NCBI GenBank assembly: GCA_001802645.1
Contig: MGZJ01000032.1
Location: 1 to 64,000, forward strand
Length of the DNA stretch: 64,000 nt
Direction: 5' to 3'
Source of the DNA: Geobacteraceae bacterium GWC2_53_11
Lineage (GTDB): Bacteria; Desulfobacterota; Desulfuromonadia; Geobacterales; Pseudopelobacteraceae
Positions 29,206 to 41,147 of the stretch are shown here, in pieces. Both the position numbers and the translations under genes were made by a program. The stretch's first letter is position 1. The number at the start of each line of letters is the position of its first letter. The notes beneath the pieces are model-generated. The model searched no databases and had not been told where the DNA came from. It was given only the letters and a program-made list of their open reading frames with translations.

Positions 29206-30897
29206 CTACATTCGTTCCGGTGCCGATATGCCCAGGATGGTAAGGGCGTTTTTCAGCGTTTGTGCGGTCCGCTTCAACAGGTAGAGCCGGGCAGAAGTAA
29301 GTTTCTGATCTTCGCTGATGACCCGGTTTTTGTTGTAGAAACCGTGGAAACAGGTGGCCAGCTCACTCAAATAATACGTCAGACGATGAGGCTCAAAGTG
29401 AACGGCGCAGTCATCAACCGTATCGGGAAGTTCCGTCAGAAGCTTGATCATTTGCAAGTCTTCAGGGGTCGACAGGCACGCCAACTCGCCGGCGGACGGT
29501 TTCTCGGGGGCGATAAACCCCTTTTCGGCGGCATTTTCGAAGATGCTGCAGATGCGGGCATGGGCGTACTGGACATAATAGACCGGGTTCTCGTTGGTCT
29601 GCTGTTTGGCCAGATCGATGTCGAATACCAGTTGGGCGTCGGGCTTGCGCATCAGGAAGAAGAAGCGGGTTGCGTCGCGACCGACCTCGTCGATCAGGTC
29701 ACGCAGGGTGACATAGCTGCCGGCCCGCTTGGAAATCTTGACCTCTTCGCCGCCCCGCATGACGGTCACCATCTGGTGCAGCACGTATTCCGGCCAATCC
29801 TTCGGGATGCCGATGCTAAGGGCTTGTAGGCCTGCGCGAACACGGGTGACCGTACTGTGATGGTCGGATCCCTGCTCGTTGATGACCCGGGTGAAGCCCC
29901 GTTCCCACTTGGCCTGATGGTAGGCGACGTCCGGCACGAAATAGGTGTAACTGCCGTCGGCCTTGCGCATGACGCGATCCTTGTCGTCGCCGAAGTCGGT
30001 GGAGCGGAGCCAGAGGGCGTTGTCCATCTCATAGGCATGCCCCTTCTCGATCAGGCTCTGGACAACCGCATCAACCCGTCCTTCGCGGTAGAGGGATGTT
30101 TCAAGGGTATAGACGTCGAATTTTACGTCAAACGCTTCAAGGTCAAGATCCTGTTCGCGTCGCAGCCAGGCGACGGCAAAATTGCGGATATCGTCGAGAT
30201 TCTCAGGGTCGCCGCTGGCGGTCGTGTGCTGATCGGTAGCTTCCACCGTTTCGCGGGCCAGATAGGCGCGGGCAACGTCCTTGATGTACTCTCCCTGATA
30301 GCCCCCTTCAGGCCAGCGCGGATCATCGGGCTCGATGCCGAGGCAGCGCAACTGAACGGAAAGAGCAAGGTTGCTGATTTGAACACCGGCATCGTTATAA
30401 TAAAACTCGCGGGTTACGTCCCATCCAGCGGCATCAAGCACCCGGCAGAGGGTGTCGCCGATGGCGGCTCCCCGGCCATGACCGATATGCAGCGGTCCGG
30501 TCGGATTGGCACTGACAAACTCCACCTGGACCTTTTTGTGGGCGCCGCTTGTCGTATGGCCATAACGGTCGCTCTGTGCCTCAATTTCAAGCAGGGTAGC
30601 CTGCCAGGCGTCCTGCGCGACGAACAGGTTGATGAAACCGGGGCCGGCAATGTCGCTTTTGGCCAGCAGTCCGTCGCCGTCACCCAGATGTTTGATGATG
30701 ATCTCAGCCACCTGTCGCGGAGCCTTACGCTCAGCCTTGGCCATCTGCATGGCGACGTTGCAGGAAAAGTCGCCATGATCCGGATTGGCGGGGTGGCCGA
30801 TGATGATAGCTGGCAGAGGGAATGTCGTCAGTTCTTGCGCTGCATGGGCTTTAATCAGTGCGGATTCTAGAAGGGGGGCAATTCGGTTTCGCATCAT
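29206..30897 (-). CDS. argS: Arginyl-tRNA synthetase
   Basis: [21 protein letters not shown] (HIGH), [12 protein letters not shown]. Confidence 0.97.
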   Translation of the reverse strand: MMRNRIAPLLESALIKAHAAQELTTFPLPAIIIGHPANPDHGDFSCNVAMQMAKAERKAPRQVAEIIIKHLGDGDGLLAKSDIAGPGFINLFVAQDAWQATLLEIEAQSDRYGHTTSGAHKKVQVEFVSANPTGPLHIGHGRGAAIGDTLCRVLDAAGWDVTREFYYNDAGVQISNLALSVQLRCLGIEPDDPRWPEGGYQGEYIKDVARAYLARETVEATDQHTTASGDPENLDDIRNFAVAWLRREQDLDLEAFDVKFDVYTLETSLYREGRVDAVVQSLIEKGHAYEMDNALWLRSTDFGDDKDRVMRKADGSYTYFVPDVAYHQAKWERGFTRVINEQGSDHHSTVTRVRAGLQALSIGIPKDWPEYVLHQMVTVMRGGEEVKISKRAGSYVTLRDLIDEVGRDATRFFFLMRKPDAQLVFDIDLAKQQTNENPVYYVQYAHARICSIFENAAEKGFIAPEKPSAGELACLSTPEDLQMIKLLTELPDTVDDCAVHFEPHRLTYYLSELATCFHGFYNKNRVISEDQKLTSARLYLLKRTAQTLKNALTILGISAPERM

Positions 30898-31064
30898 TGT
30901 TTTGGCTGTTCTTTCTGTTCAGTTGGTATGGTGATATCCTCTGCACTCTCCTTGATGCTGACGTCCCGGGAAAAATCAGGGCATCTGGCACCGTTATCAG
31001 GGATGCAGAATCGTTTTGAGCAGTTTTCGCGCCAGGCGCAGACGACGCAGCTTTGTCGAGACAT
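30894..31064 (-). CDS. 56-aa cysteine-rich protein between ftsB-like gene and argS
   Basis: [56 protein letters not shown]; stop overlaps argS ATGATG; below track cutoff. Confidence 0.6.
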   Translation of the reverse strand: MSRQSCVVCAWRENCSKRFCIPDNGARCPDFSRDVSIKESAEDITIPTEQKEQPKQ

Positions 31065-31079
31065 GGTGGACGTCCTGGG

Positions 31080-31382
31080 TCAGGGTTGTTTCTTTTCTTG
31101 TGGGAACTGGTAAATGACTTCATTGCTGCGTACAAGGCCGAAATCTTTGCGGGCAATGCTTTCGAGGTATCTGCGGTCGGATTTGAGAGCAACGATCTCG
31201 TTCTTCAATTTTTCATTGTCGATCTTACTGTCAGCGAGTCGGGCTTCGATTTTATTCTTATCCTGTTTCAGTTCAACGATGCGCAGGAGCCCCTTGTCAC
31301 CAAAAATGGTGAAAAAGAGGATGAATGCCAGGCATCCGCCCGGTATGACATACATCCTTTTTTGCAGGGGCCACTTGAACAT
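31080..31382 (-). CDS. FtsB/DivIC-like septum formation initiator
   Basis: N-terminal TM plus coiled coil, YLESIARKDFGLVRSNEVIYQF motif. Confidence 0.82.
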   Translation of the reverse strand: MFKWPLQKRMYVIPGGCLAFILFFTIFGDKGLLRIVELKQDKNKIEARLADSKIDNEKLKNEIVALKSDRRYLESIARKDFGLVRSNEVIYQFPQEKKQP

Positions 31383-32318
31383 TTAGGATTTTCCGATCTG
31401 CCCGGCAAAATACGCCGCGGTTCTCTTGAGTCCGTCCTCCAGCGCAACCTCCGGTTTCCATCCCAGTTTTTCGCTGGCCAGGGAAATGTTCGGCTGACGC
31501 TGTTTCGGATCGTCCTGCGGCAGCGGCTGGAACACAATCTTCGACTTTGAGCCCGTTATTGTAATGATTTTTTCAGCAAACTCAAGGATTGTATTTTCCA
31601 CCGGGTTGCCCAGGTTGACCGGACCGATGAAATTGTCGCATTCCATCATGCGGATCATCCCCTCTACCAGGTCGGAGACATAGCAGAATGAACGGGTCTG
31701 GGAACCGGCACCGTAGACGGTGATGTCTTCGTTTTTGAGCGCCTGCAGGATGAAGTTGGAGACGACACGGCCGTCGTTTTCGGCCATGCGGGGGCCGTAG
31801 GTGTTGAAGATGCGGATGATGCGGATATCCACATTGTTCTGGCGGTGATAGTCCATCATCAGGGTTTCGGCGACACGCTTGCCTTCGTCGTAGCAGCTGC
31901 GGATGCCGATGGGGTTGACGTTGCCCCAGTAGTCCTCGGTCTGGGGATGGACGTGCGGGTCGCCGTACACTTCCGAGGTGGAGGCTTGGAGGATGCGGGC
32001 GCGTACCCGCTTGGCCAGCCCCAGCATGTTGATGGTGCCCATGACGCTGGTCTTGATGGTCTTGACCGGGTTGTACTGGTAGTGCACCGGTGAGGCGGGG
32101 CAGGCCAGGTTGTAGATGCGGTCAACTTCCAGCAGGATCGGTTCGGTGATGTCGTGGCGCACCAGTTCGAAGCGATGGCTGTCCATGAGGTGGATGATGT
32201 TGTTTTTGCTGCCGGTGAAGAAGTTGTCGAGGCAGATGACGTCGTGTCCTTCACTCAGGAGACGTTCGCAGAGGTGTGAGCCGACAAAGCCGGCGCCGCC
32301 GGTTACGAGGATGCGCAT
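31383..32318 (-). CDS. UDP-glucuronate decarboxylase (UDP-xylose synthase)
   Basis: [19 protein letters not shown]...[10 protein letters not shown]...[34 protein letters not shown]. Confidence 0.93.
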   Translation of the reverse strand: MRILVTGGAGFVGSHLCERLLSEGHDVICLDNFFTGSKNNIIHLMDSHRFELVRHDITEPILLEVDRIYNLACPASPVHYQYNPVKTIKTSVMGTINMLGLAKRVRARILQASTSEVYGDPHVHPQTEDYWGNVNPIGIRSCYDEGKRVAETLMMDYHRQNNVDIRIIRIFNTYGPRMAENDGRVVSNFILQALKNEDITVYGAGSQTRSFCYVSDLVEGMIRMMECDNFIGPVNLGNPVENTILEFAEKIITITGSKSKIVFQPLPQDDPKQRQPNISLASEKLGWKPEVALEDGLKRTAAYFAGQIGKS

Positions 32319-32319
32319 G

Positions 32320-33678
32320 TTATTTCACCTCTCCGCAGATACCGCCGCCGCAGCGGCCGAGCGGGATGTAGTTGAAGCCGGCGCTCGCCATGCGCTCCGG
32401 TTTATACAGGTTGCGGCCGTCGACGATGTTGGGCTGTCGTAAGGCGCCCTTGATGTGGTCGAAGTCCGGATTGCGGTACTCGTGCCAGTCGGTGATGATG
32501 GTCAGGGCGTCGGCGCCGTCAAGGATGTCATACTGGTTGCTGCTGTATTCGATGCGGTCGCCGAAGTGGTGTTTTGCTTCCTTGAGCGCTTCGGGGTCGT
32601 GGGCACGGACGGTAGCTCCGGCGGCCAGCAGGCGTTCGATGATGGTGAGGGCCGGTGCTTCACGCATGTCGTCGGTGCGGGGCTTGAACGAGAGTCCCCA
32701 GCAGGCGATGGTGCGGCCGGTGAGCGGTTGTTCTTCATCGGGGGAACCAAGGAGTTTGACCAGTTTGTCGGCCAGGACTTCCTTTTGGAGTTCGTTGACA
32801 TCTTCGACCGCTTTTAAAAGCAGGAAGTCGTAATTCGATTCCTCAGCTGATTTGATGAGGGCTTTGACGTCCTTGGGGAAACAGGAGCCGCCGTAGCCGG
32901 GGCCGGGGAAGAGGAAGTCGTAGCCGATGCGGGAGTCGGAGCCGATTCCTTCACGGACGGCCATGACGTCGGCGCCCATTCGTTCGCACAGTCCGGCGAT
33001 CTGGTTCATGAAGGAGATGCGTGTGGCCAGCATGGCGTTGGCGGCGTATTTGGTCATTTCGGCGGAGCGGATGTCCATGACGATCATGCGGCTTTGTCTG
33101 CGCATGAAGGGGTCGTAGAGTTCTTTCATGATTTCGGCGGTGCGGACGTTGTCACAGCCGATGACAACCCGGTCCGGTTTCATGAAGTCGTCGATGGCGG
33201 CGCCTTCCTTGAGGAATTCCGGGTTGGAGACGACGTCGAATTCCATGCTTGCGCCACGGCTGGTCAGCTCTTCCTGGACGGCGGCGCGGACTTTGTCGGC
33301 AGTGCCGACCGGGACGGTGGATTTATCAACGATGATTTTGAAGCCGTTCATGGCCTGGCCGATATTGCGGGCTACGCCGAGGACGTATTTGAGGTCGGCG
33401 GAGCCGTCTTCGCCCGGCGGAGTGCCAACGGCGATGAAGCAGACCAGCGAAGCCTTGACCGCTTCTTCCATGTCAAGGGTGAACGAGAGGCGACCTTCCG
33501 CCTGGTTGCGCAGGATCATTTCCTTGAGGCCCGGTTCGTAGATCGGGATGATCCCCTGTTTCAGGTTGTCAATGCGGGTTTTGTCGATATCGACGGTGAT
33601 GACGCTGTTGCCGCTCTCGGCAAAACAGGCGGCAGCAACAAGGCCGACGTAACCGGCACCGAAAATACAGATTTTCAT
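32320..33678 (-). CDS. UDP-glucose 6-dehydrogenase
   Basis: [58 protein letters not shown]. Confidence 0.95.
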   Translation of the reverse strand: MKICIFGAGYVGLVAAACFAESGNSVITVDIDKTRIDNLKQGIIPIYEPGLKEMILRNQAEGRLSFTLDMEEAVKASLVCFIAVGTPPGEDGSADLKYVLGVARNIGQAMNGFKIIVDKSTVPVGTADKVRAAVQEELTSRGASMEFDVVSNPEFLKEGAAIDDFMKPDRVVIGCDNVRTAEIMKELYDPFMRRQSRMIVMDIRSAEMTKYAANAMLATRISFMNQIAGLCERMGADVMAVREGIGSDSRIGYDFLFPGPGYGGSCFPKDVKALIKSAEESNYDFLLLKAVEDVNELQKEVLADKLVKLLGSPDEEQPLTGRTIACWGLSFKPRTDDMREAPALTIIERLLAAGATVRAHDPEALKEAKHHFGDRIEYSSNQYDILDGADALTIITDWHEYRNPDFDHIKGALRQPNIVDGRNLYKPERMASAGFNYIPLGRCGGGICGEVK

Positions 33679-33744
33679 GCAGCGCTCCAAAGAAGTTAAA
33701 TAATCGGTACTCTATACCACATAATTACGCCGGAATTCCAGGTT

Positions 33745-34587
33745 TTAAGCGAGCTCGGCACTATTTCTCAAACGCAGAGCCTCGCTGTACGCTTCACTTC
33801 GAGAAACGCCCGAAATAGTTGCAGCCTGTTTTGCCGCATCCTTTATCGAAAGCGTTCCGGTTGCCATCAATCGTCGGAGCACCAGTTCCAGCGGTTCGTT
33901 CTCCTCCGGTACGGCTTCGCCCGCCGCAATGAGGATGACTACCTCGCCGCGCACCTGTCCTTGTGAAACAACAGCAATAACTTCCGATACCGTGCCATGA
34001 ATGAATTCTTCATAAATCTTGGTCAGTTCCCGGGCCACAATTACCTGCCGTTCCCCCAGCACCTCGCGGATGTCGCCCAGGGTATCGATCAGCCGATGGG
34101 GAGCCTCGTAGAGAACCAGTGTCCCGGGCAGGTCGTTCATCCCGGACAGGAACGTCCGCCGTTTTCCCTGGCGCGAGGGAGGAAACCCGGCAAAGGTAAA
34201 GGTGTCGGTCGGCAGGCCGGAGGCGGAAAGAGCCGCCACCGCGGCGCAGGCGCCCGGCAGCGGCACGACGTTGATCTTTTCGGCCACCGCATCGCGCACC
34301 AGCTGATAGCCGGGGTCGGAAATGCAGGGTGTGCCGGCGTCGGAGATCAGAGCCACCGATTTTCCCTGGCGCAATGCGTTAAGAATCCGTTCTCCCTTGA
34401 ACTGCTGATTGTGGTCAAAATAGGAAGTCAGCGGTTTGGATATGCCGAAATGATTGAGCAGTTTGAGCGAGTGGCGGGTGTCCTCGGCGGCAATCAGGTC
34501 AACTTCACCCAGAATCCGCACGGCCCGGTAGGTGATGTCCTCCAGATTGCCGATCGGGGTGGCGATTATGTACAGGGTTGCGGCCAT
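33745..34587 (-). CDS. rsmI: 16S rRNA (cytidine1402-2'-O)-methyltransferase
   Basis: MAATLYIIATPIGNLEDITYRAVRIL, EDTRHSLKLLNHFGI, SDAGTPCISDPGYQLV. Confidence 0.95.
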   Translation of the reverse strand: MAATLYIIATPIGNLEDITYRAVRILGEVDLIAAEDTRHSLKLLNHFGISKPLTSYFDHNQQFKGERILNALRQGKSVALISDAGTPCISDPGYQLVRDAVAEKINVVPLPGACAAVAALSASGLPTDTFTFAGFPPSRQGKRRTFLSGMNDLPGTLVLYEAPHRLIDTLGDIREVLGERQVIVARELTKIYEEFIHGTVSEVIAVVSQGQVRGEVVILIAAGEAVPEENEPLELVLRRLMATGTLSIKDAAKQAATISGVSRSEAYSEALRLRNSAELA

Positions 34588-34870
34588 GCAAACCTCCGGA
34601 TGAAAGTTCGGGATGTTTCGGTGTTCATGATGAAACAGCGGGGTGCAACGGCAACGGTTTATCCCGTCAGGTATAAAGTGTAATCCGGCATGTGTCAACT
34701 TATTGCAAGTACATTATATAGTTCGCAAAATACGGCTTATAGTGCTAAATATCACTAACGTTGATTGCGTTGTCGGCGTGATTGAGTACACTTCTCAATA
34801 AGCAGTACGTAAATGTGATTAATTGTTGTCTGTATGCTGCCCTATGACTGCTCGGTGAAGAGGAGTTTGC

Positions 34871-36623
34871 ATGATTCACACCAGGCGTACATCTGTTTCT
34901 ATCGATCACGCACTCTCTTCTGCCGCAAGGCGTGGCTTCAGCTGTTTCCTGCTATTCCTTCTGTCCTTCCTCTGTTTTTCCACCTCGCTTGCGAACGCCT
35001 CTGCCCGAACCGTTAAAGTCGGCATCTATGAAAATGCGCCAAAGGTTTTTACCTCCGAAGCCGGCAAACCATCCGGCATTTTCGTCGAAATTATTGAGCA
35101 TATAGCCCGGAAAGAGGGGTGGGAGCTGCGCTATGTTCCCGGCACCTGGGCCGAGGGTTTGGACCGTCTGGCGAAGGGAGAAATTGACCTGATGACCGAC
35201 GTCGCCTACACGTCGGAGCGCGAGAAGATATTCTCCTTTCACAAGACGCCGGTGCTGTCGGTCTGGTCTCAGGTGTATGCTGCCAAGGGGAGCGGGATCC
35301 AGTCGATACTGGATCTGAACGGCAAACGGGTGGCCGCGCTGGAAAATACGATCCAGCTGGAGACCTTTACCCGGATGACGAATAGTTTCGGGTTGAAAAT
35401 TACTCTCGTCCCCGTGCCGGATTACAAGACCGAGTTCAAGATGATTGCCGCGGGGAAAGCCGACGCGGGCCTGACCAACCGGCTCTACGGTTTGATGTAT
35501 GCCCGCAAATCGGGGCTTGAGGATACGCCGATCATGTTCGATCCGGCCCCCTTCTTTTTCGCAGCTCCCCGGAATGCTTCGGGGCAGCTGCTGGAGGCCA
35601 TCGACCAGAATCTTATCGAAATGAAGAAAGATCCACAATCCGCCTATTATGCAGCCATGAAACGATGGACGTCCGAAGAGGTGCAGTACAAACTTCCAGT
35701 CTGGCTGCAGATTTCCGGCCTTGTCTTGGGGGTTGCGTTATTTATGAGCCTGGTGGGGAGTTTCGTTCTGAAACACCAGGTCAATGCGCGCACCAGAGAG
35801 CTGAAACTGGCCAATCACGATATGGAACGGCGTATTGACGAACGCACGCTCACGCTGCAGGAAACGAATGCAAAGCTGCGGGCCGCGCTTGAAGACCTGG
35901 AGATTGCCAAGGAACATGCCGAGACTGCCGATCAGCTGAAATCAGCGTTTCTCGCCACCATGTCCCATGAATTGCGCACCCCGCTCAATTCCATCATCGG
36001 GTTCACCGGTATCCTTCTGCAGCAACTGGGCGGACCGATCAACGAAGAACAGGAAAAACAGCTGACCATGGTGCGCAACAGCGCCAATCACCTGCTCTCC
36101 CTCATCAGCGATATCCTCGATATATCAAAAATTGAAGCGGGGCAACTGACGATAGCTTCGGAGCCATTCTCTCTGGAAGAACCGATCCGGAAAGCGGTGC
36201 AGGCGGTGCGCCCGCTTGCGGAGAAAAAAGGGCTGGAATTGTCGCTGGAACTGTCCTGTGAGACGACGATGATTACCGGTGACATACGTCGGGTTGAGCA
36301 GATTCTGCTCAACCTGCTCAGCAATTCCGTCAAATTCACCGATCAGGGCGGAATTACTGTCCGTTGTTCACGCGAGTCAGGTAAGTACGTTGTCATGGTG
36401 GCTGATACCGGCATCGGCATCAACGATGATGAGCTGGAGCGCCTGTTCAAGCCGTTTCATCAGATTGACACCGGCTTGAGCCGAAAGTACGAAGGTACCG
36501 GTTTGGGTCTCTCTATCTGCAAAAAACTGGTGGAATTGATGGGGGGGGGATCAGCGTTGAAAGCAGTCCGGGAAAAGGGAGCATATTCAGCTTTACACTT
36601 CCGGTTGCCGGAGGACCGGTATG
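34871..36623 (+). pseudogene. Sensor histidine kinase with periplasmic SBP_bac_3-type sensor; frameshifted at a poly-G tract near its C terminus
   Basis: Solute-binding domain, [18 protein letters not shown]-box, HATPase. The reading frame leaves the kinase at the G9 tract (36541-36549); the other frame gives [24 protein letters not shown]-stop at 36623. Open ORF in the given frame runs 34871-36961. Confidence 0.8.
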
Positions 36624-38318
36624 AAAACTCCCGCCGGATACCTGCACATGCCATTGCTCCAGAATGCTGTCGTTGCCCTTGCCTATCTGGCAACAGCGAA
36701 GCTCGGATTCCTTCTTGCCCTGGAACACACGAACGCCACCGCCGTATGGCCTCCGGCCGGGATTGCCCTGTCAGCCTGTCTGATCTTCGGATCCCGTGTC
36801 TGGCCGGGCATTTTTCTCGGTGCTTTCAGCGCCAATATGTTGGTGCTTGCCGCACCGTTTTCATCGTTATCAGTTTTGCTGGTGTCCTTTTGCACCGCTT
36901 CCGGGAACACGCTGGAGGCGGTGGTGGGGGCATATCTCGTAAAACGCTTTATACCAGGTAACCTCCCTTTCGACCGCACCCAGGATACCTTGCGCTTCAT
37001 AATGCTCGGCGTATTTGCCAGTCCGCTCATCAGCGCGACTATCGGAACCGCCAGCTTCAGTATTTACGGGGCTGACTGGTCGAGGAGCGGGCAAATGTGG
37101 CTGACCTGGTGGCTGGGCGATGCGGTCGGTGTCCTCATCTTTGCCCCTCTGCTGCTCACCTGGGAAAAACGGGGCGCTCTGCGTCGGGACAGCAGGAGAG
37201 TTGTTGAAACAGCTGCCCTTCTGGTCCTGTTCCTGCTCGTTGAAGTAATAGTGTTCCGTTTGAATTTCCCTCTGGAATACCTGGTGTTCCCCCTGCTGTT
37301 CTGGACGGCCTTCCGTTTTGGACAGTTTGAGAGTGCCGTGACGGTGGCGCTGGTTATGGTTACTTTTCTGCTCTGGACAGTCAAGGGGTTTGGTCCATTT
37401 ACCGGCACCTCACTCAATAACACCCTGCTCTATCTCCAGTCGTTTCTCGGCGTGGCCTCCGCATCGACCCTGTTGATCTCGACGCTGATCAGTGCCCGTA
37501 ACCGGGCAGAGGATCGTTTACTCGAATACCAGAACAATCTGGAAAAGCTGGTCAACGCCCGGACGGCAGAGCTTGCCATCGCCAAGGAACATGCCGAGGC
37601 GGCAGATCAGATCAAATCGGCTTTTCTGGCCACCATGTCCCACGAATTGCGTACGCCGCTCAATTCGATTATCGGCTTCACCGGCATCCTGCTGCAAAAA
37701 CTCGGGGGGCCGATCAACGAAGAACAGGAAAAACAGCTGAATATGGTGCGTAAAAGCGCCAATCATCTGCTCTCCCTGATCAGTGACGTTCTGGATATAT
37801 CCAAGATTGAGGCGGGGCAACTTAACGTGACCTGTGAGCCGCTTGCTCTCAAGGCCTCGATTCTCAAGATAGTCCAGGCAGTGTACCCCATGGCTGAAAA
37901 AAAGGGGCTTGAACTTACTGTTGACGTGGCGGAAGATGTGGGAATTGCGCGTGCCGACGAACGCAGGGTGGAACAGGTATTGCTGAACCTGCTCAGTAAT
38001 GCGGTCAAGTTTACGGAGCAGGGTGGTATTGCGGTCCGATGCATGCGTGAAGCGGAGAACTATGTGACCACCGTAACCGATACCGGCATCGGCATAAAAA
38101 ATGACGAGCTGGAGCGTTTGTTCAAGCCGTTTCACCAGGTTGACAATGGTCTGAGTCGCAGATTTGAAGGTACCGGCCTGGGGCTTTCCATCTGTAAAAA
38201 ACTGGCAGAGCTTATGGGGGGCGAAGTGGGTGTCAAAAGTGAATATGGCTCGGGAAGTACTTTCTGGTTTACCGTGCCAACTGCATCGAGTGAAATGAGA
38301 AAAGCAGTACACACGTGA
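36621..38318 (+). CDS. MASE1-domain sensor histidine kinase
   Basis: N-terminal multi-TM MASE1-like ([28 protein letters not shown]), kinase core nearly duplicated from the preceding gene. Confidence 0.88.
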   Translation: MKTPAGYLHMPLLQNAVVALAYLATAKLGFLLALEHTNATAVWPPAGIALSACLIFGSRVWPGIFLGAFSANMLVLAAPFSSLSVLLVSFCTASGNTLEAVVGAYLVKRFIPGNLPFDRTQDTLRFIMLGVFASPLISATIGTASFSIYGADWSRSGQMWLTWWLGDAVGVLIFAPLLLTWEKRGALRRDSRRVVETAALLVLFLLVEVIVFRLNFPLEYLVFPLLFWTAFRFGQFESAVTVALVMVTFLLWTVKGFGPFTGTSLNNTLLYLQSFLGVASASTLLISTLISARNRAEDRLLEYQNNLEKLVNARTAELAIAKEHAEAADQIKSAFLATMSHELRTPLNSIIGFTGILLQKLGGPINEEQEKQLNMVRKSANHLLSLISDVLDISKIEAGQLNVTCEPLALKASILKIVQAVYPMAEKKGLELTVDVAEDVGIARADERRVEQVLLNLLSNAVKFTEQGGIAVRCMREAENYVTTVTDTGIGIKNDELERLFKPFHQVDNGLSRRFEGTGLGLSICKKLAELMGGEVGVKSEYGSGSTFWFTVPTASSEMRKAVHT

Positions 38319-38330
38319 AAGGAAACGGGC

Positions 38331-38705
38331 ATGAAAAAAAAGATCCTGTATATCGAGGACAACGAACAGAACCTCTATCTGGTGAGATTTATCCTGGAAA
38401 AGCATGGCTATGAGGTGCATGCGGCCATGGACGGCCAGGAGGGAATTGATCGTGCGGCCACGATCCTGCCTGATCTGATCCTGCTCGACATCCAGTTGCC
38501 GCTCATGGACGGTTATGCCGTTGCCCGGCAGCTGCGCACCAACCCCGATCTGGCGAAAACCCCGATTGTGGCGGTGACCTCTTACGCCATGGCCGGGGAT
38601 CGGGACAAGGCGCTGGGCGCCGGATGCACCGGCTATATTGAGAAGCCGATTAACCCGGATACTTTTATGCAGCAGGTTGAGCAACATTTTCCAGGGCAAC
38701 AGTGA
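38331..38705 (+). CDS. Single-domain response regulator
   Basis: KKILYIEDNEQNLYLVRFILEKHGYEV...DLILLDIQLPLMDG...VTSYAMAGD..GYIEKPI. Confidence 0.93.
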   Translation: MKKKILYIEDNEQNLYLVRFILEKHGYEVHAAMDGQEGIDRAATILPDLILLDIQLPLMDGYAVARQLRTNPDLAKTPIVAVTSYAMAGDRDKALGAGCTGYIEKPINPDTFMQQVEQHFPGQQ

Positions 38706-38742
38706 TAGCAGGAACGGAGTAATTTGAGGACAGGGGAATGCC

Positions 38743-40410
38743 ATGCAGCGAATTCTGATTGTTGATGATTTACCCGATAATCTCTACTTTCTTGAGGTGT
38801 TGCTGAAGGGGAACGGCTTTGAGGTGCTTTCGGCACCCAATGGCTCCGTGGCGCTCAGATCGGCCCGGGAAAACCGGCCCGATCTGGTGATCAGCGATAT
38901 CCTCATGCCGGTGATGGACGGCTATGCGCTCTGCCGGGAATGGCGGAGTGATGAGCAACTGAAATCGATTCCGTTTATCTTCTATACGGCAACCTTTACG
39001 GAAAAGCAGGACGAAGAGCTGGCGTTAAGCCTCGGGGCGGACCTTTTCCTCATCAAACCGCAGGAGCCTGACGTGCTGATGGCTTGCATCCGTGAAGCGT
39101 TGGCATTAGCAGCAGTGGCCCCTGCTTCGGAACCCTCGTCCGATGAGACCGGTCTGCTCAAGGAATATAACGAGGCGCTTTTCCGCAAGCTGGAAAAGAA
39201 GATGGCAGACCTGGAACAGGCAAACCGGGAGCTGAAACTGCATATTGCAGAGCAGAAACGGCTGGAGGAACAGTTGCGCCAGGCCCAGAAGATGGAAGCG
39301 GTGGGGCGCTTTTCAGCCGGTATCGCCCACGATTTTAACAATATCCTGACGGTTGTCATCGGTTATGGCGGCATGATGCGCATGAAGGGCTCACTGGATG
39401 ACGGCCAGCGCACCAAGCTGGATCGAATCCTTGAAGCGGCAGACAGGGCTAAAAATCTGGCCAGCAGCCTTCTGACCTTCAGCAGAAAACAATCTCTGAA
39501 GCTGCAGCAGCTGGATTTGAATGATGCTGTATCCGGAGTGGAGACCTTCCTCCACCGGGTTGTCGGCGAAGAAGTAACTCTTACACTCTCTCCCGGGTCG
39601 CAAAAGCTTCCGGTTATGGCTGACAAGGGGCATCTGGAACAGGTGCTGATGAATCTGGCGGTTAACGCGCGTGATGCCATGCCGGAGGGGGGCACGCTTT
39701 CCGTCGAGACATCAGTTGTCACCATAGATGATGAATATATTCGGATGCATGGCTACGGCACTGCCGGACGGTATGCCCTCTTGACCGTGACTGATACCGG
39801 CGTCGGCATGGATGCTGCGACCTGCCAGCAGATTTTCGAGCCGTTTTTCACGACCAAGGAGAGCGGCCGGGGAACGGGATTGGGACTGGCAATCGTCTAC
39901 GGAATAATCCAGCAGCATAATGGCCATATCCATGTGTACAGCGAACCGGGACAAGGTACGGCCTTCCGCATCCTGCTCCCCTTGACGGAAGAAACAGCGG
40001 AATCCGGTGATATTCCACGTCTCCATGACCTAGCGCCGGGTGGAAGCGAGACCATCCTGGTAGTTGATAACGAGGAGCCTATTCGCGAATACCTGAAGCT
40101 CTTTCTCACCACGATGGGATACACGGTCCATCAGGCATGCGACGGTGAGGAAGCGGTGCGGCTGTATCGCGAAAAAGGGGATGGGATTGATCTGGTGTTG
40201 ATGGATGTGATCATGCCGAACAAGACTGGCCGGGAAGCTGCCCTTGACATCAGGGGCATCAACGAGAACGCCCGGGTTCTTTTTATCAGCGGCTATCCCT
40301 ACGACGTCATCAGTGACCGGCACCTTCTGCCGGAGGACGCTGAGGTTGCGATGAAGCCGCTGGCGCCGTCCGAACTTGCGCTGAAGGTTCGTGAAATGCT
40401 GGACAGATAA
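38743..40410 (+). CDS. Hybrid REC-HisKA-HATPase-REC protein
   Basis: N-terminal [20 protein letters not shown], HATPase, C-terminal REC. Confidence 0.92.
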   Translation: MQRILIVDDLPDNLYFLEVLLKGNGFEVLSAPNGSVALRSARENRPDLVISDILMPVMDGYALCREWRSDEQLKSIPFIFYTATFTEKQDEELALSLGADLFLIKPQEPDVLMACIREALALAAVAPASEPSSDETGLLKEYNEALFRKLEKKMADLEQANRELKLHIAEQKRLEEQLRQAQKMEAVGRFSAGIAHDFNNILTVVIGYGGMMRMKGSLDDGQRTKLDRILEAADRAKNLASSLLTFSRKQSLKLQQLDLNDAVSGVETFLHRVVGEEVTLTLSPGSQKLPVMADKGHLEQVLMNLAVNARDAMPEGGTLSVETSVVTIDDEYIRMHGYGTAGRYALLTVTDTGVGMDAATCQQIFEPFFTTKESGRGTGLGLAIVYGIIQQHNGHIHVYSEPGQGTAFRILLPLTEETAESGDIPRLHDLAPGGSETILVVDNEEPIREYLKLFLTTMGYTVHQACDGEEAVRLYREKGDGIDLVLMDVIMPNKTGREAALDIRGINENARVLFISGYPYDVISDRHLLPEDAEVAMKPLAPSELALKVREMLDR

Positions 40411-40422
40411 GAGCTGATCAAT

Positions 40423-41049
40423 TCAGCGCTGCGCCAGCGCCAGCTTCAGCGCCAGTGCGGCAAAAATGCCCGCCGCCGCCCGGTTCAGCACTTTCTGTGC
40501 AAAGGCCGAGCGGCGGAACCGCTCGCCGAAAACTCCCGCCAGAATACTGATTGCGCCGAATACTATCAGCGTGGCGATGATGAAAATCCCTCCTAACAGC
40601 AGGATCTGCACGGATAGCTGACCCTTGGCCGGATCGGCGAATTGCGGCAAAAAAGCGAGGAAAAAAATCGACACCTTGGGGTTGGTGATGTTCATGATGA
40701 TGCCGCGCCGGTACAGCACGCCCGGCTTCAGATGATCGGCGACTGCAGTCGGCCCGCTGTCGGTCCCGGCCCGGAAGGCGTTTCCCGCCAGATAGAGCAG
40801 GTAGGCGGCTCCGGCAAACTTCAGGCCGGTGAAGGCCACTGTCGATGCCGTGAACAGTGCCGCCAGTCCGAAGGTGACAGCTGCCGTATGAAACAGCAGC
40901 CCGGTGCAGAGTCCAAGCGTGACAAGCAGACCTGCTTTGCGCCCCTGCTGCGCGGCCTGGGTCATGACGAAGAGGTTGTCCGGCCCGGGAGAGAGGGCCA
41001 ACAGGATGGATGTGGTGAAAAACATAAGGAGCATTCTGGATTCGATCAC
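40423..41049 (-). CDS. LysE-family amino-acid exporter
   Basis: ALSPGPDNLFVMTQAAQQGRKAGL...NITNPKVSIFFLAFLPQF. Confidence 0.92.
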   Translation of the reverse strand: MIESRMLLMFFTTSILLALSPGPDNLFVMTQAAQQGRKAGLLVTLGLCTGLLFHTAAVTFGLAALFTASTVAFTGLKFAGAAYLLYLAGNAFRAGTDSGPTAVADHLKPGVLYRRGIIMNITNPKVSIFFLAFLPQFADPAKGQLSVQILLLGGIFIIATLIVFGAISILAGVFGERFRRSAFAQKVLNRAAAGIFAALALKLALAQR

Positions 41050-41147
41050 GTGCGTTCCTCAACTGTTTGGAGAAGTAATTTCGGGCATAATGGTGTACAA
41101 GGATAGGGCTGTCAAGCGTGACTACTGAAACAACCAAAGGAACTCTC

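Noticed and set aside
29857-30870. 337-aa plus-strand ORF
   Set aside because: Antisense to argS, whose family motifs are unambiguous
37518-38744. 408-aa minus-strand ORF
   Set aside because: Antisense to the MASE1 histidine kinase and response regulator
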